Part shown: positions 11,551 through 22,300 of the stretch, piece after piece
How positions within the stretch are numbered: the first letter of the stretch is position 1
Layout of the letters: every line of letters begins with the position of its first letter
DNA from: Gonium pectorale
Taxonomy: Eukaryota > Chlorophyta > Chlorophyceae > Chlamydomonadales > Volvocaceae
Reading direction: 5' to 3'
Length of the DNA stretch: 45,004 nt
NCBI GenBank assembly: GCA_001584585.1
Contig: LSYV01000062.1
Coordinates: 474,758-519,761, forward strand
Notes under the pieces: generated by a model
Databases searched by the model: none
What the model was told of the DNA's origin: nothing
Seen by the model: the letters and a program-made list of their open reading frames with translations, nothing else
Position numbers and translations under genes: made by a program

Positions 11551-13198
11551 CTACTGCTGCGCCTGTTGTTGCTGCTGTGACTGCTTCTTGAGGTTGATCT
11601 TGGTGCCCAGGAAGTACCCCTCAAAGTCGTGCCCCTCCTCCCAGTACGGCGCGCCCAGCGCCGCCACCGCCCCTGCGCTGGCCGCGCCCATGGCCGCCCC
11701 CAGCGCAGCCGCGAAGAGCACGGGCCGCAGCCGGAGCGGCCGCAGCAGCCACGCCGCGCCGCCAGTGCCCGCCGCCGCGCCGCTGGCCGCGAAGTTCTCC
11801 CAGCTGTGCTGCCCGCGGTACTCCCCAGGTAGTAGGCGCCCGCGTAGTAGGTGGCTGCGGGGCGGGGAGGGGCGCGGTGGGGTGTTGGAGCGGGGCGGGG
11901 TTTTGGCAATGGCTGCGGGGGCGGCGCCTGCGGACGCGCGAGACAGATCGCGCGCATCGCCGCACACAGCGACAACTGCGGTGCGTTTCCGGGGCTCGGG
12001 AACCCTGTGGCCCGGCTCCTCCACCCACCTGCCGCCCGCCTAACACCCGCCGGCACCCATGCCAGCGCCAGACCACCACCATCGGGAACACCCCTCCTGC
12101 CCCTCCCAGCCCGGCCACCCGCCCGCCAGCATCACCTGACGCCCTGCCCGTGCTGCGCACCGGCCCGACCAGCACCTCCTCCTTTCACGTACTTGGGTCC
12201 AATTCTCCCGTGCCCCGACCCACGTCGCACGCCGCCCTCAACCCGTGCAGCAACTCACCCACGCCCCTCCCCTCTCCCCCCCTGCCTTCCCCTCCCTTCC
12301 CCTTCCCCTCCCTTCCCCTTCCCCTCCCTTCCCCTTCCCCTCCCTTCCCCTTCCCCTCCCTTCCCCTTCCCCTCGCCGCCCCGCGCGCCGCCCGCCGCCC
12401 GCCACTCGCCTGCCGCCCCCGCGATGACGGACGTCTCCTTGCCCACCCGCAGGAAGCCGTACTTGAGCATCTGGCTGCTGCGGTAGCCGTCCCGCAGGCT
12501 GCTGGGCAGCACGGCGGAGCGGGGCGGCAGGAACACCTCCAGCTCGTGTCTGCGGAGCGGGAGGGGGGCCGGGGGGAGATGGGGGCAGGGGGCATCGGGG
12601 GGAGGGTGGGCGAAGAGAGGCGGGGAGGCGGGGGTGGGGGACAGGAAGATGAGGGGGGCGGAGAGGGGCGAGAGGTCGGCGGGCTTCGGGGCGGCGGGGG
12701 GAAGCGGTGCTTCATGGCAGCATGGGGTTCGTGAGGTACCGGACCCCAAGGTGTGGCAGGAGAGCGGGAAGCGGTCGGGGACGGTGGGCAGGGCACAGAG
12801 GCTGTGGCGGTGCGGAGTGTGAAAGCCGGACCCGACCCGTCAGGCTTCCGCTATACGCACCCGGACCGGCGCTGGCCAGGCCGTTGGCTACCGCCCCGCA
12901 CGCCAACCCATCCCGCACCGGCTCAGGTACTGCTTGAGCGAGCAGAACGCCAGACCGAAGCCCGTCGCGTGGAAGGTTTTCCGATACCAGTCGGGGGCGT
13001 CCCGCCAAAAGAACACGTCGTAGAAGGTAAAGTTGTCGGGGCCCTGTTTGGGTTTGTGTCCACGGGGAGGTTGGGCCCACGCTTGCAAGGAGACGACGAA
13101 GCATGCGGGGGTTCAGCACTTGCCGATGTGAAAGTACTGGCCGAGGTAGACGGGCCCGCCTCCTCCGGCGTGTCCCGGCTAGGCGATGTCGTCGCCAT
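11551..13198 (-). CDS. Tim17/Tim22/Tim23-family membrane protein, TIMMDC1-like; frameshift in last exon
   Basis: Proposed exons: 13198-13138, 13081-12919, 12549-12410 and 11854-11551. Exon 2 encodes NFTFYDVFFWRDAPDWYRKT, exon 3 SSLRDGYRSSQMLKYGFLRV, and exon 4 two Gly/Ala-rich spans (AASGAAAGTGGAAWLL and LFAAALGAAMGAASAGAV), then a hydrophilic tail ending in a Gln run and TAG. Gly/Ala-rich membrane helices after a YGF/YGW-like segment resemble TIMMDC1, the mitochondrial complex I assembly factor of the Tim17 superfamily; a mitochondrial inner-membrane role is inference. Exon 3 would leave through a GC donor (CAG|GCGAGT). Exon 4 opens with TYYAGAYYLG, but frame is lost at the base run 11823-11826 and resumes one base shifted at EYRGQHSW. 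The first intron is only 56 bases, so the N-terminus is weak. Confidence 0.6.
12283..12376. repeat. Pyrimidine-rich CCCTTCC tandem tract
   Basis: A run of CCCTTCCCCTTCC-type units about 90 bases long lies in the last intron of the Tim17-family gene. It is almost pure C/T on the plus strand. Confidence 0.8.
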
Positions 13199-14223
13199 CA
13201 CGGACACTGGATCGGGTTGTTGATAACTAAGGTCTAAGCTAACAATGATCGCGGTGCGCTCGTTATTGTGATTGTAATTGTGAGTGCTGACCCCTCCCTT
13301 GGCTTGTGTCTGTTTTCACGGGCAGCGAAGGTTACACATTCATGTCTTGCATAGGCGATCAATGCAGAATCTTCCTACCAGAAGTGGGAAAGCGGGCTTG
13401 CAATGCGGACGGGCGTGCAGCTCCGAAGTCCTGTACGACAGCATACACAGCACGGCTGGACCTCCACCCCTTCCTAATCTGCGTGATCCATCGTGATCCA
13501 GTGCACAGCCCCTTCACAACCAGCCTCACAGTTCCGTCTGTAGATTCTTGGAGTCTGGAATCGTGCTGTCGTCCCGCTGCATGTGACTGACTGTTGGGAG
13601 TTTGTCTGTCGCCGCGAGTGTTTGTCCCACTTGAGTTAGGCGACCCTGGCTCGGGTCCCCGGCTTTCCAACGTCGCTGCACCGCGGCTACGCTGGCGGCC
13701 CACCGCGGCCGCGCGAACTGCTTCCACGGCTTCCCTGACGAACGTGGCAGAGAGCCGCCAGGCGTGCCGCCATCGAGCCGCCAGCTGCCGTCATCCCCGG
13801 CTCACTCCGCTGCATGCCCAAGCCAGACGCTACGAGCGAGCGAGCATATCAGGGGCGATCGAGCCAGCTATCCGGCAGCCCATGTGACCTAGTAATGGAC
13901 TGCCAAGCAGGCCCGTCACTTGACGTGGCTTGACTCCACAATCACCGACTGGCTACCTCATGCCACACAATCAAGAGACGTGCGAGCGTGGGTACGACCG
14001 TAGAGGTGTGGCTCCCCAATTGCAGTATTTCCTTTGTGGGTATGTCCGCAATTCCAGCGCGCGCCCCCCCCTGCAAGCGACAACACTGCACGGGGTGTAC
14101 ACCCTGCAACCCTGCCTTCCAGCGTCTGCTCGTATACCTCGGCCGCCATGCCCTGTACTCGGCGCCCTGCTGGAAAGATCACACCCTCGGGTGCGTTGAA
14201 AAGGAAAACGCCTCGGGTGTGTA

Positions 14224-14270
14224 TGTCCGTAGAGGTTGCTTTCCCCGTTTCTGGTTCTCTCTTTTTTTCC
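14224..14270 (+). repeat. Dispersed repeat B, copy 2
   Basis: ATGTCCGTAGAGGTTGCTTT then CCCCGTTTCTGGTTCTC and a T-run. It lies between mogA and the Tim17-family gene. Confidence 0.7.
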
Positions 14271-14626
14271 AGCCAAGTGCACCGCGCACCAGGGTGTCGC
14301 GCCTCACCAGCCCAACACGGCCTGCCACCGCCGCCGCCTGGGAGAAGCGCCCCCACCCTCCCGCCCTGCCCTGCCAACGGCATGCTACGCACACCAGCCC
14401 AGCATGCGCACCACACCTCCTCGCCACGCCACGCCACGCCTCGCCTCGCCACGAATCCACCTGCTCCGGTGCAGGCCGCCACGGCAACCACAGCTCACAC
14501 CCCACAACGTCCCCGCCTCGGCCCTGGTCCCTCCCTTCCACCCTCAGCCAGTTTTCAACGGTCTCTCAGCCAGTTTTCAACGGTCGGGAGATGTATGCGC
14601 CCCAGGGCTTCTCTACTGAGAATGCC

Positions 14627-14631
14627 TTACA
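14627..14631 (-). terminator. Candidate TGTAA poly(A) signal of mogA
   Basis: TGTAA on the minus strand, 173 bases past the mogA stop. It lies inside a dispersed repeat, so the signal may have been supplied by that repeat. Confidence 0.4.
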
Positions 14632-14804
14632 ATCCTCTATCCCCCCTCGGCCCGTCAACCTCACCCACCACACCACACACAGACCCGCCATGCGTCGTTC
14701 CATTTCAACACACCCGCCACGCCATGCCGCATACCCGCCGAGCGCAGCCAGCCTTTCGCCTCCCCGTGCCGCACCCACCCTCCGGGGCGCCCAACCACCC
14801 CGCG

Positions 14805-17313
14805 TCAGCCCTGGGCCGCAGCCACCTCCGCCGCAGCCGGCTTGGCCGCCCGCCTGTCCGCCGGCGGCCTGAAGGCGGGCACCACCTCGGGCACCGTCTC
14901 TATGTAGGGCCCCTCCAGCAGCTGCACGCAGTAAGGGATGGACTTGAACACCTCGTCGAACGTCTCCCGGATGGACTTGGGCTTGCCGGGCAGGTTGATG
15001 ATGAGTGCCTTGCCCCTGATGCCCGCGGTCTGGCGGGAGAGGACCGCCGTGGGGACGTACCTGCGAGGCGGGGGCGGGGGGTGGGTGGGGGGTGCGGTGG
15101 GGGTTGGCAGGCGTCCTCAGCAGAGCAGTTTGGGGCGCATGACTCACTGGCCGGGGTTAGGGCGCGGGGGACACCGTACGGCAGGCAGCGGGCACGGTCA
15201 GGGGGGCGCGATGGGTGGAATGGGCGTTGGGGAGGGCGGCTGGGCGGGTTTGGGTTACAAGAGGGCGCCGCAGCTCCGCATGAGTCGGGTGTGAGGTGGG
15301 GTGGGCCCCATGGGCACCGGGCCAGTGTGTGTGTGGGGGCTATGTGGGGCATGGATTGCCAAGCCACGCCCGCTCCCTCGGGCCATCTAGGCATTGTGAG
15401 CGCGGTGGGCGAGTAGGGCCGGCAGCGAACCAGGCACCCCGTGCCTCCCCCCCCCCGCTCTAACAAGCGCAGCGCCCGCTCCCGTCACGGGCAGCGCCGC
15501 TGCCCCGCTGCCCCCCCACCCGCCCGCTCTGGGCCCCTGGGCCACGCAACTGCTAACACACCCCAGCGCCACAGGGCTGAGGGCCTCGGCCCGTCGCCCG
15601 CCGCGCCTGGGCTCCTCCACCGACACCGGGGGACATGGCAGCAAGCGGCATGCGCGCCCCCGCCCCATCTGGACCGCCCGCCCGGCCCCTGACGCTACTC
15701 CCCGCCCTCCTCACGCCTTCCCTTTCCAACTCCCCCACATTCGTGGCCCCCTTGCCAAGACACTCCGCCAGGCCGCTCCTCTCGTCCCCTCTCCCGCTCC
15801 CCCTCCAGCCCCGCCCCCGCTTCTTCTCCCGTCCCCTCTCCCGCTCCCCTCCAAGCCCCGCCCCCCTCCAGCCTCGCCCCCGCCTCCCGTCCCGCACCTG
15901 AGGCTGATGGCCCGCATCTGCTCGCCGTATCCGGGCATCATGCGGGCGCACACCGCTTCGGTGGCCTCCGGGGTCACGTCGCGGGGGGCGGGGCCCGTGC
16001 CGCCCGTCGTGACCACCAGGCAGCAGCCCTCGCGGTCGACCTGGCAACGGACGGGAGGGGATGGGGTGGGGTGGGTGCTGGGTGGGGGGCGCGGCCTGGG
16101 GTTATGTGGGGCAGGGCGGGCGTTACGCAGGGGCCGCCGGCACGCCTCCGGCGGCGGCACTGTGCGGGGCCCCGCCGGCTGAGGCTGGGCCTGCGGGGCC
16201 CTCGGCGATGAGGTGGGGCCCCTCACGAGGAAGCAACCCTCGCCCGGTCCCCTTGTGCGCATGACGTGCCCCACCTTGCTTCCCCACCAAACATGTGCCC
16301 AGCCCCCTCCCCGCCCCTCCCGCCGACGCCGCCGACGCCACGAGCCTCCCCCTCACGCCGCCGGCCGCCTCGCACCGCTGGACCGCGCCCGCGTGCCATC
16401 GGGGTTTGCTCCTCGTGCCCGCACACCGCCGTGACGATTACGAGGATGTCTACGGACGCCTCGGACCGCGTGCTCGACCCCGTTCGCCCCTCTGTCCCAG
16501 CCCCCTTCCTGCCCCCCGGCACGCGCCTCGGGCTCCTCTGATGAGAACGCCTTCCAGCGCACTGAGCACCCCCCCGCCATACCAACTTCGGGTGGGACGC
16601 AGCACGCAGGACTGTCTGGGGGGCGCTGCCCACCGAACGCACAGACCGAGCGGACCAGCTGTCCGGGGCCGCAGGCGGCAGCGGGTTTGGGCCAGGGGGA
16701 GGGCCCAGCGGCCGGCACGGCCCCGTCGCAAGCGCCCCGGGGTATAGCCGCCGGCCCCGCCCTCCCCCTGGCCCAACCCAAAGTTGGACTGGGTTTGCTC
16801 GCCGGCCCCACGCGCCGCCCCCGCGCGCATGGGGATCCACCTGCACATGCCTCTCCGCCCCTCTCTCTCTGTGTCTACCACCTGTAGTCTTTTTGCATGT
16901 TCCTTACAGCGGCAGGCCCCCCGTCCCCGTCGCCGTGGTCACCTCACCTCCACTACCGGCGGCAAACCGCTGTCCCCCAACAACGGGGCCGCCTCCTTCC
17001 AGGCAGACCGCCTCCCCCTCCCCTCATCGCCCACTCAGTCCAGTCCTCTCCCGTCAGTTGCCCCCTCCCTCACCATGTCTATGAGCGCCTGCTCGATGAG
17101 CGGCTGCTCATCCGCCACCACCCGGTACACCGCCTCCCATGGCGACGCCACAGCCTCCGCGAAGAAGTTCAGGATGGCAGGGCCGCTGAGGTCCTCGTAG
17201 ACACCGGCACTGGCGCGGTCGCTGACCGTGAGCACCCCAAAACGCGCGGCATCTCCGATGCTGCTGGCATTCCCGCCGCGCAACGGCGCCGACGTGGACG
17301 GGCTGGAAGCCAT
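14805..17313 (-). CDS. Molybdopterin adenylyltransferase, MogA/Cnx1G type, three exons
   Basis: Transfers AMP from ATP to molybdopterin, the step before molybdate insertion in Moco synthesis; cytosolic in plants. Exons 17313-17074, 16040-15898, 15060-14805; 639 nt, 212 aa, close to the usual MogA length. Exon 1 holds FGVLTVSDRASAGVYEDLSG. Exon 2 holds the MPT-binding signature VVTTGGTGPAPRDVTPEAT, whose Asp is expected to be catalytic, then MMPGYGEQMRAISLR. Exon 3 holds AVLSRQTAGIRGKALIINLP, GKPKSIRETF, SIPYCVQLLEGPYIET and AFRP, then a short Ala-rich tail. Order and wording match bacterial MogA closely. It is a stand-alone G domain with no E (MoeA) domain in this window; plant Cnx1 fuses both, whereas Chlamydomonas is known to have separate Cnx1G and Cnx1E genes. 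The start is the first ATG in exon 1, 446 bases from the divergent VPS32 ATG. Confidence 0.93.
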
Positions 17314-17759
17314 CAGGGAAGGGCCGTGTGGGTCTGATAAGCAATTGCTAGTAGTATGTAAGGCACGTGTGTTGCGGTGAAAGGTATGGTCGTTGCCTTA
17401 GTGGTCGCGTGGTGTGCCGGCTGTGAGCTGTCAGGATAAATGAATGCGAGGGTTGAAGGTGCGGGTGGGGGCCGGGGGGTGGGCGGAGGGGTAATGGAGT
17501 GTGCGTGCGTCCTGCGGGCCCCCCCGACACATGTTGTACATGTAGGTTCCGCTGGTTGCTCGCGAGGGGGAGAACCCCAGGCACGTTCCGCCAGGAGGAG
17601 CGATCACTGTACATAGTCTTGAATTTTTGAAGACATCGGATTAGCGAATTGCTTGATAGCGACACGGGCGACTTGGGCTCTTCTGTCACTCATGCGTTAA
17701 CGTGCCGCTTCGCGGCATATATATACCCACAGTTCTAGCTCCTACTGACCGTAGCAACG
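17314..17759. promoter_or_regulatory. Divergent promoter region between mogA and VPS32
   Basis: 446 bases separate the two ATGs, and it must hold both 5' UTRs and promoters. Its VPS32 side is less GC-rich than the surroundings and carries a TATA box. Confidence 0.7.
17718..17725 (+). promoter_or_regulatory. TATA box of VPS32
   Basis: TATATATA lies 35 bases upstream of the VPS32 ATG, which would leave only a very short 5' leader. It is the clearest core-promoter element seen in the window. Confidence 0.7.
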
Positions 17760-18452
17760 ATGTTCAAGAAGCTTTTTGGTCAGAAGCCCCCGGCGACCGG
17801 GATACCCCAGGCCACTGCCGCTGCCGCAAACAAGACCATCTCTGCTATCCAGAACCTAACTGAGCATGAGGAGACTCTCGAGAAGCGCAAGGAGCTGCTG
17901 GAGAAGCGCATGGAAGCGGAGCTGGAGAAGGCCAAGGAGTTCACGCGGCTAAAGAAGAAGGCGCAAGCGTTGCAATGCCTTAAAAAGAAGAAGCTACTGG
18001 AGAACGAGATTAGCAACCTGGACAACATGATTATGCGCGTCAGCGAGCAGCGCATGATGCTGGAGGGCCAGCGGACGACGACCGAGGTGGTGTCCTCGAT
18101 GCACACGGCTGCCCTGGCGGCCAAGGACAACATGAAGGCCATGAAGATTGAGAACGTGGACAAGGTGGTCGACGAAATCAACGAGACCACGGACCAAATG
18201 CGCCAGCTTAACGAGGTCTTCGCCAACCCGCTCGGCCTCGGGACCGACCTTGACGAGGACGAGCTTATGGGCGAGCTGGAGGAGCTCGAAGCGTCGGAGC
18301 TCGACAAGGAGCTGCTGCAGCCCGCGCCGGTGCCCACCGCCAAGGTGCCGGCAGCGTCCGAGAAAATGCCGTCCGTGCCGCAGAAACAGAAGCCCGCCAA
18401 GACGGCGGAGGAGCTGGAGCTGGAGGCGCTGGAGGCCGAGATGGCCGCTTAG
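17760..18452 (+). CDS. VPS32: ESCRT-III subunit SNF7/VPS32 (CHMP4), intronless
   Basis: The main filament-forming ESCRT-III subunit, which polymerises on endosomal and other membranes for multivesicular-body sorting and membrane scission. 230 aa, the normal family length, in one uninterrupted ORF. MFKKLFGQK begins a basic N-terminal half rich in Lys-containing coiled coil (KRKELLEKRMEAELEKAKEF, then MKKKKLL-like repeats near residues 60-85). After residue ~150 the charge turns acidic (DLDEDELMGELEELEASELD), and the last residues (EELELEALEAEM) form an acidic helix of the MIT-interacting (MIM) kind that binds VPS4. ANPLGLGTDLDEDEL is typical of SNF7. The complete absence of introns contrasts with the other genes here. 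It is transcribed away from mogA. Confidence 0.95.
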   Translation: MFKKLFGQKPPATGIPQATAAAANKTISAIQNLTEHEETLEKRKELLEKRMEAELEKAKEFTRLKKKAQALQCLKKKKLLENEISNLDNMIMRVSEQRMMLEGQRTTTEVVSSMHTAALAAKDNMKAMKIENVDKVVDEINETTDQMRQLNEVFANPLGLGTDLDEDELMGELEELEASELDKELLQPAPVPTAKVPAASEKMPSVPQKQKPAKTAEELELEALEAEMAA

Positions 18453-19340
18453 TAGCGCTGGGGCAACGGCGTGTGTGGGGGGGTTGCCGGGCTTAGGGTT
18501 TGGGGTAGGCTTGCAGCTTTGTGCCCGGAGAGTCGCGTGCCGGCGGCCGCATGCAGTCTATAGCAATGTTAGTTGCCAGCGGCAGCGCCCTAGGGTTTGC
18601 GGGCTGAGTGGAGAGGTAAGAAGGCTAACCAGGCCACGCAGGTGGGACTGTGTGGGTGAGCCGCAAGGCATGCTGAACACTTTGGTCGCCGTAGGCATGC
18701 TGAATGCGAGTGTGCCTGAGCAGGAGGCCCTTTGACTGACAACAGGATGGAACCAGACAGTGGCTGGCATGGCGACGCGCCTCGTGGTGGCCCGTGGGTC
18801 GTGGGTCGAGTGTTCAAGTACCTCGCGCTGCAGTTGCTGCTCGCTGGCTCTGCTGCCATGTACAGGCTTTTAGGCTGGATGTTGAGGAGTAGGAGCGCCT
18901 TGCATTGCAAGACACGTTAGGCACACGGTGTGCGCTCGGCAGCTGAATGTTGCCGTGGCAGGCGCGGTCGCTGCCTCGCTTTGTACTTTTGTGCAAGTGC
19001 TGTATGGACGAGGCTCCAAACTGAGATGTCTAGATGCATTGGACCCTGTTCAACGAAGCGTGTACTGTGTTTCCGTCCCTCGCTGCTACTCGAGCTTTCA
19101 GGCTAGGCTCTGGCTTGCTAGATAAGGCTTCATTTTTATTGATATGCTAGATACCCAAGCTCATTGCGCTCGAAGAGGGTGTTGCAGCCCAACTTGCGTT
19201 GTAAAGCTGATTACGATTTACTGTGCTGTGGCTTTGCAAACAACATGCAATTATAATGAAAAATTGGCACGAATGCCTTAAGGGTGCGCTGCGGCACAAG
19301 TGAGAAAACCGTTCAAGTCTTTGCACGCACGCATTCCTAG
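18453..19340 (+). other. VPS32 3' flank and NAT upstream region
   Basis: No ORF of interest. A TGTAA at 19200-19204 may end the VPS32 transcript, which would give a 3' UTR of about 750 bases. The segment 19110-19340 is AT-richer and is probably the promoter of the next gene. Confidence 0.5.
19200..19204 (+). terminator. TGTAA poly(A) signal, probably VPS32
   Basis: First TGTAA found on the plus strand after the VPS32 stop, 748 bases downstream and 137 bases before the next ATG. Confidence 0.45.
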
Positions 19341-22300
19341 ATGGCCAGCGAGCTCCCATTGGAGGAGGCGCTTGCATTGCTTCCGAGCGACATAAGGGAG
19401 CTCGTTGCAGCCCTGCCGCCAGATGAGGCCCGGCGGGTTCTTAAGAAGCTCTTGGTTCAATCCGACGTTGATTTCGGCCCGCTTCAAGAGGCGGACCTCC
19501 GTATGATCAAGGTGGAGCATCGCGGGGCTCACAAGGGGGACGGCGTCCGGGTCTGAAGGTGTTTGGCACGGCACGCAAGCACCTCACTCACCCGCCTCCC
19601 ACCATCCACACCCTCCACAGGAGCGCACAACCGGCAGCTCTGAGTACGGCTTCAAAGCCGTGGACGTGGACCTCACGTGGGACGAGCTCAGCAGACCCAA
19701 GTGAGTCGCCCACACTGAACACAGGCGGGGGAGGGGTGGGGGCTCCGAAGAGCGCCGGACGGCGCGCTGCCTTTCAGCAAGGGTGAGAGGAGGCGACTAC
19801 TACCCAGACGACCACACGCTTGCTGGCTGCACTCGTCATGCCGGTGTGCCGGTGCGCACCCACCCGGCGAGGTCCCGATGCGGCGGGGTCCTCGCACATG
19901 CCAGGCTCCGAAGGGCGCCCCTCCCCTTCCCCTCCTCTCATTCCGCCCCATGCACCCATCACCTGTCTGCCGCACGACGTGCCCATGTCCCCCCTACCCC
20001 GTTCGCGGCCCGCACTGCCGCTGCGCGTCTGTGTTCACCGCGCGGCGCCGTGCCCAGCTGCCGCGGAGAGCCCATCCCTCTGTGTTTGCGTCATCGCGGC
20101 CCGCAGCTACCTGGCGCTGGGGGCGTTTGCGGAGCAGGACGGGGCCCGCGTGCCCGTGGCCTTCCTGGTGGGGGAGATCTGCGCAGCGGAGGGCGGCGCG
20201 CCGGCGCCGGCGGCAGCGGCAGCGGCGGTGAGTGGGCGGCGGCGCGGCGGGCGGAGCGACGGTGCTCCAGGGCATGGGACCGTACGTGTGAGCGTGGGTT
20301 TGGGCGCGGAGCTTGGATCTCACCGCATCTCCAACTGTTGCGGGCGGGCACCCGGTACTTGTTTGCGTCGCCATGCCCCATGTGCGGTTGCTTCTTGACT
20401 TGTCTTGTCTTGTCTTGGCTGCCTTGTCTTGTGCTGTCTTGGCTGCCTTGTCTTGGCGAGCACACCTAGGCCCTGCTGGCGTGCGCCCCTGGGGGTAAAA
20501 CATTTGAACCAGAAACCGGGAAGGCAGCCTCTACGGACGCGCCTGTGGGTGCAGGGGCCCCGGCGACCCCGGCCTCAAAGAGGCCTCGCATAAGCCCATC
20601 GCTTGCGCCCGCCTCCGCCGTGTCGAAGCCACCACCGCCGCTCGGCGAGGCCGGGCTTGCAGCACCGCCTCCACCCGGTGATGACCTGTCCCACCCCCCT
20701 CCCCACACCGCAACACGTTTCCCCTTAAACCCTAACCCCCACCCCACCCCACCCCACCCCCAATCCCATCCACAACCCGCACACCACAGCAAGGCGCCGC
20801 GGCCGCCACCACCAGTGGCTGCGGCGGCGGTGCATCGGCGGCGGCGCCGCTGCGGGTAGGCCGTGAGGAGCTGCGCGCCGCCATGAGCGCCGCCGGCTGC
20901 CGGCGGCGCGGTGACCTGGCGGTGGCGGTGTGGTACGTGGGCGTGTCGTACGAGTACCGGCGGCAGGGGCTGGGCTCGGGGCTGCTGGACCTGGCCCGCG
21001 AGGTGGGCACCGAGGCGGGGTGAGTTGGGCGTGGGCGACCGGGGGACGGGGCGGGGGGCGGGGGGACGGGGGGACTAGAGGGTTGTACGGTGGGGGGCGG
21101 GGGACGGTGGGGATGCCAGCGGGGATAAACGGTGCGTTTGGCGGCATGGCAGCGCGGGGCGGGAGGAGGGGAGGTTGCTGGTGGGCGGGCGGCGGGCGGC
21201 GGGGTGAGAGGGTGGGGTATGTGGCCCGGGGGGGGGGCGGACGCCGTGCGCGCTTTGCGTAGCCCGGCTCGTAGTGCACTGCAGCGCTGCGCAGTCGGGT
21301 GCCTGGATGCGATCGCGGAGTGCGGGGCAACACGGGGCAACACACCGGGGCGGGGCGGGGTGGGGCGGCGGCGACCGAATGGGTGTTGAAAAGGAAAACG
21401 CATACGACGAGCGGAAGCGCGAAAGTGATGGCGTCGGTGTAGGACCCAGCTCCCGAGGCAGTCGAAGGGGCGATGTCCCTGCATGTTACTTCGGCGGCGA
21501 CCACCTCCGTAGCCCCCGATGCGGCCCAGAATTCTCTCTGGGGTGACCCTATGCAATGCCGTGATGGGTGTGTGGGGCGTACCCAATGCGGGTCAAGGGT
21601 CGGTTGGTCGGCTTGGGTGCTCAGGCGTAACGCGGGGTGGGCTGAGGTTCGGGTGGGGGCTTCAGGTAACGGGCGGTAAGGTTGAGGGGCGGGTGGTGGC
21701 GTTGAGCGCCCACCTCTCAAGGCCGGCCCGTGGCTTCAGGTATGGCCGGCGCGGGAGTACTCTTTAGGTCTGTAGTTGCCAGCAAGGTGGCGGGTTGGGG
21801 AATGGGTGGTGGGGTCAGGTGCGTAGGTCCGGATGGTGGTTGGTGGGCTTGGTGGCGGTGGATGCGGTGCGGTGCGGGCGCTGGATGGCGAGGAGAGGGC
21901 CAGACCGCAGCGCGCGGATGGGCGCCGGGCCTCTTGGCACCCACCGCATGGCCCGCGGGGGAAGCCTCCGCCTCTGTGGCGGCCGGTCGACTGGCACTGC
22001 ACTGCACTGCACTGCGCTGGGAGCACCACTCCAACATCAGCAGCTGCTCCTAGACGGCGTGCCTTCCGACCCCCATGCCTGGGTGGGGCTCCCCGGATCG
22101 CACCACGGGTCGCACCCGGCCCAGCCAGAAAAGTGGGTGCGCCGGCAGCCCCAGCGGCAGCGCAGGCCCCCGCGCCTCCCCTGCGCCCATTCACCCGGCG
22201 CCCCGTAGCTCCCCAACTCCACAAAACTCTGTCCGTTTTCTGTTTCTCTATCCGACGGCCAGCTACGCTCCCTTCATGTCAACCTCCAGATGAGGGCGGG

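Larger units (their letters stand above)
13199..14804. other. Intergenic region with dispersed repeats
   Basis: Upstream of the Tim17-family start and downstream of mogA. No gene is recognised. It contains a fragment of the GTTGAAAAGGA repeat (14194-14211), a copy of the TTTCTGGTTCTC pyrimidine repeat (14224-14270), and a tandem CAGTTTTCAACGGTC pair just before a reverse copy of the CTCAGTAGAGAAGCC repeat (14545-14640). Confidence 0.55.
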
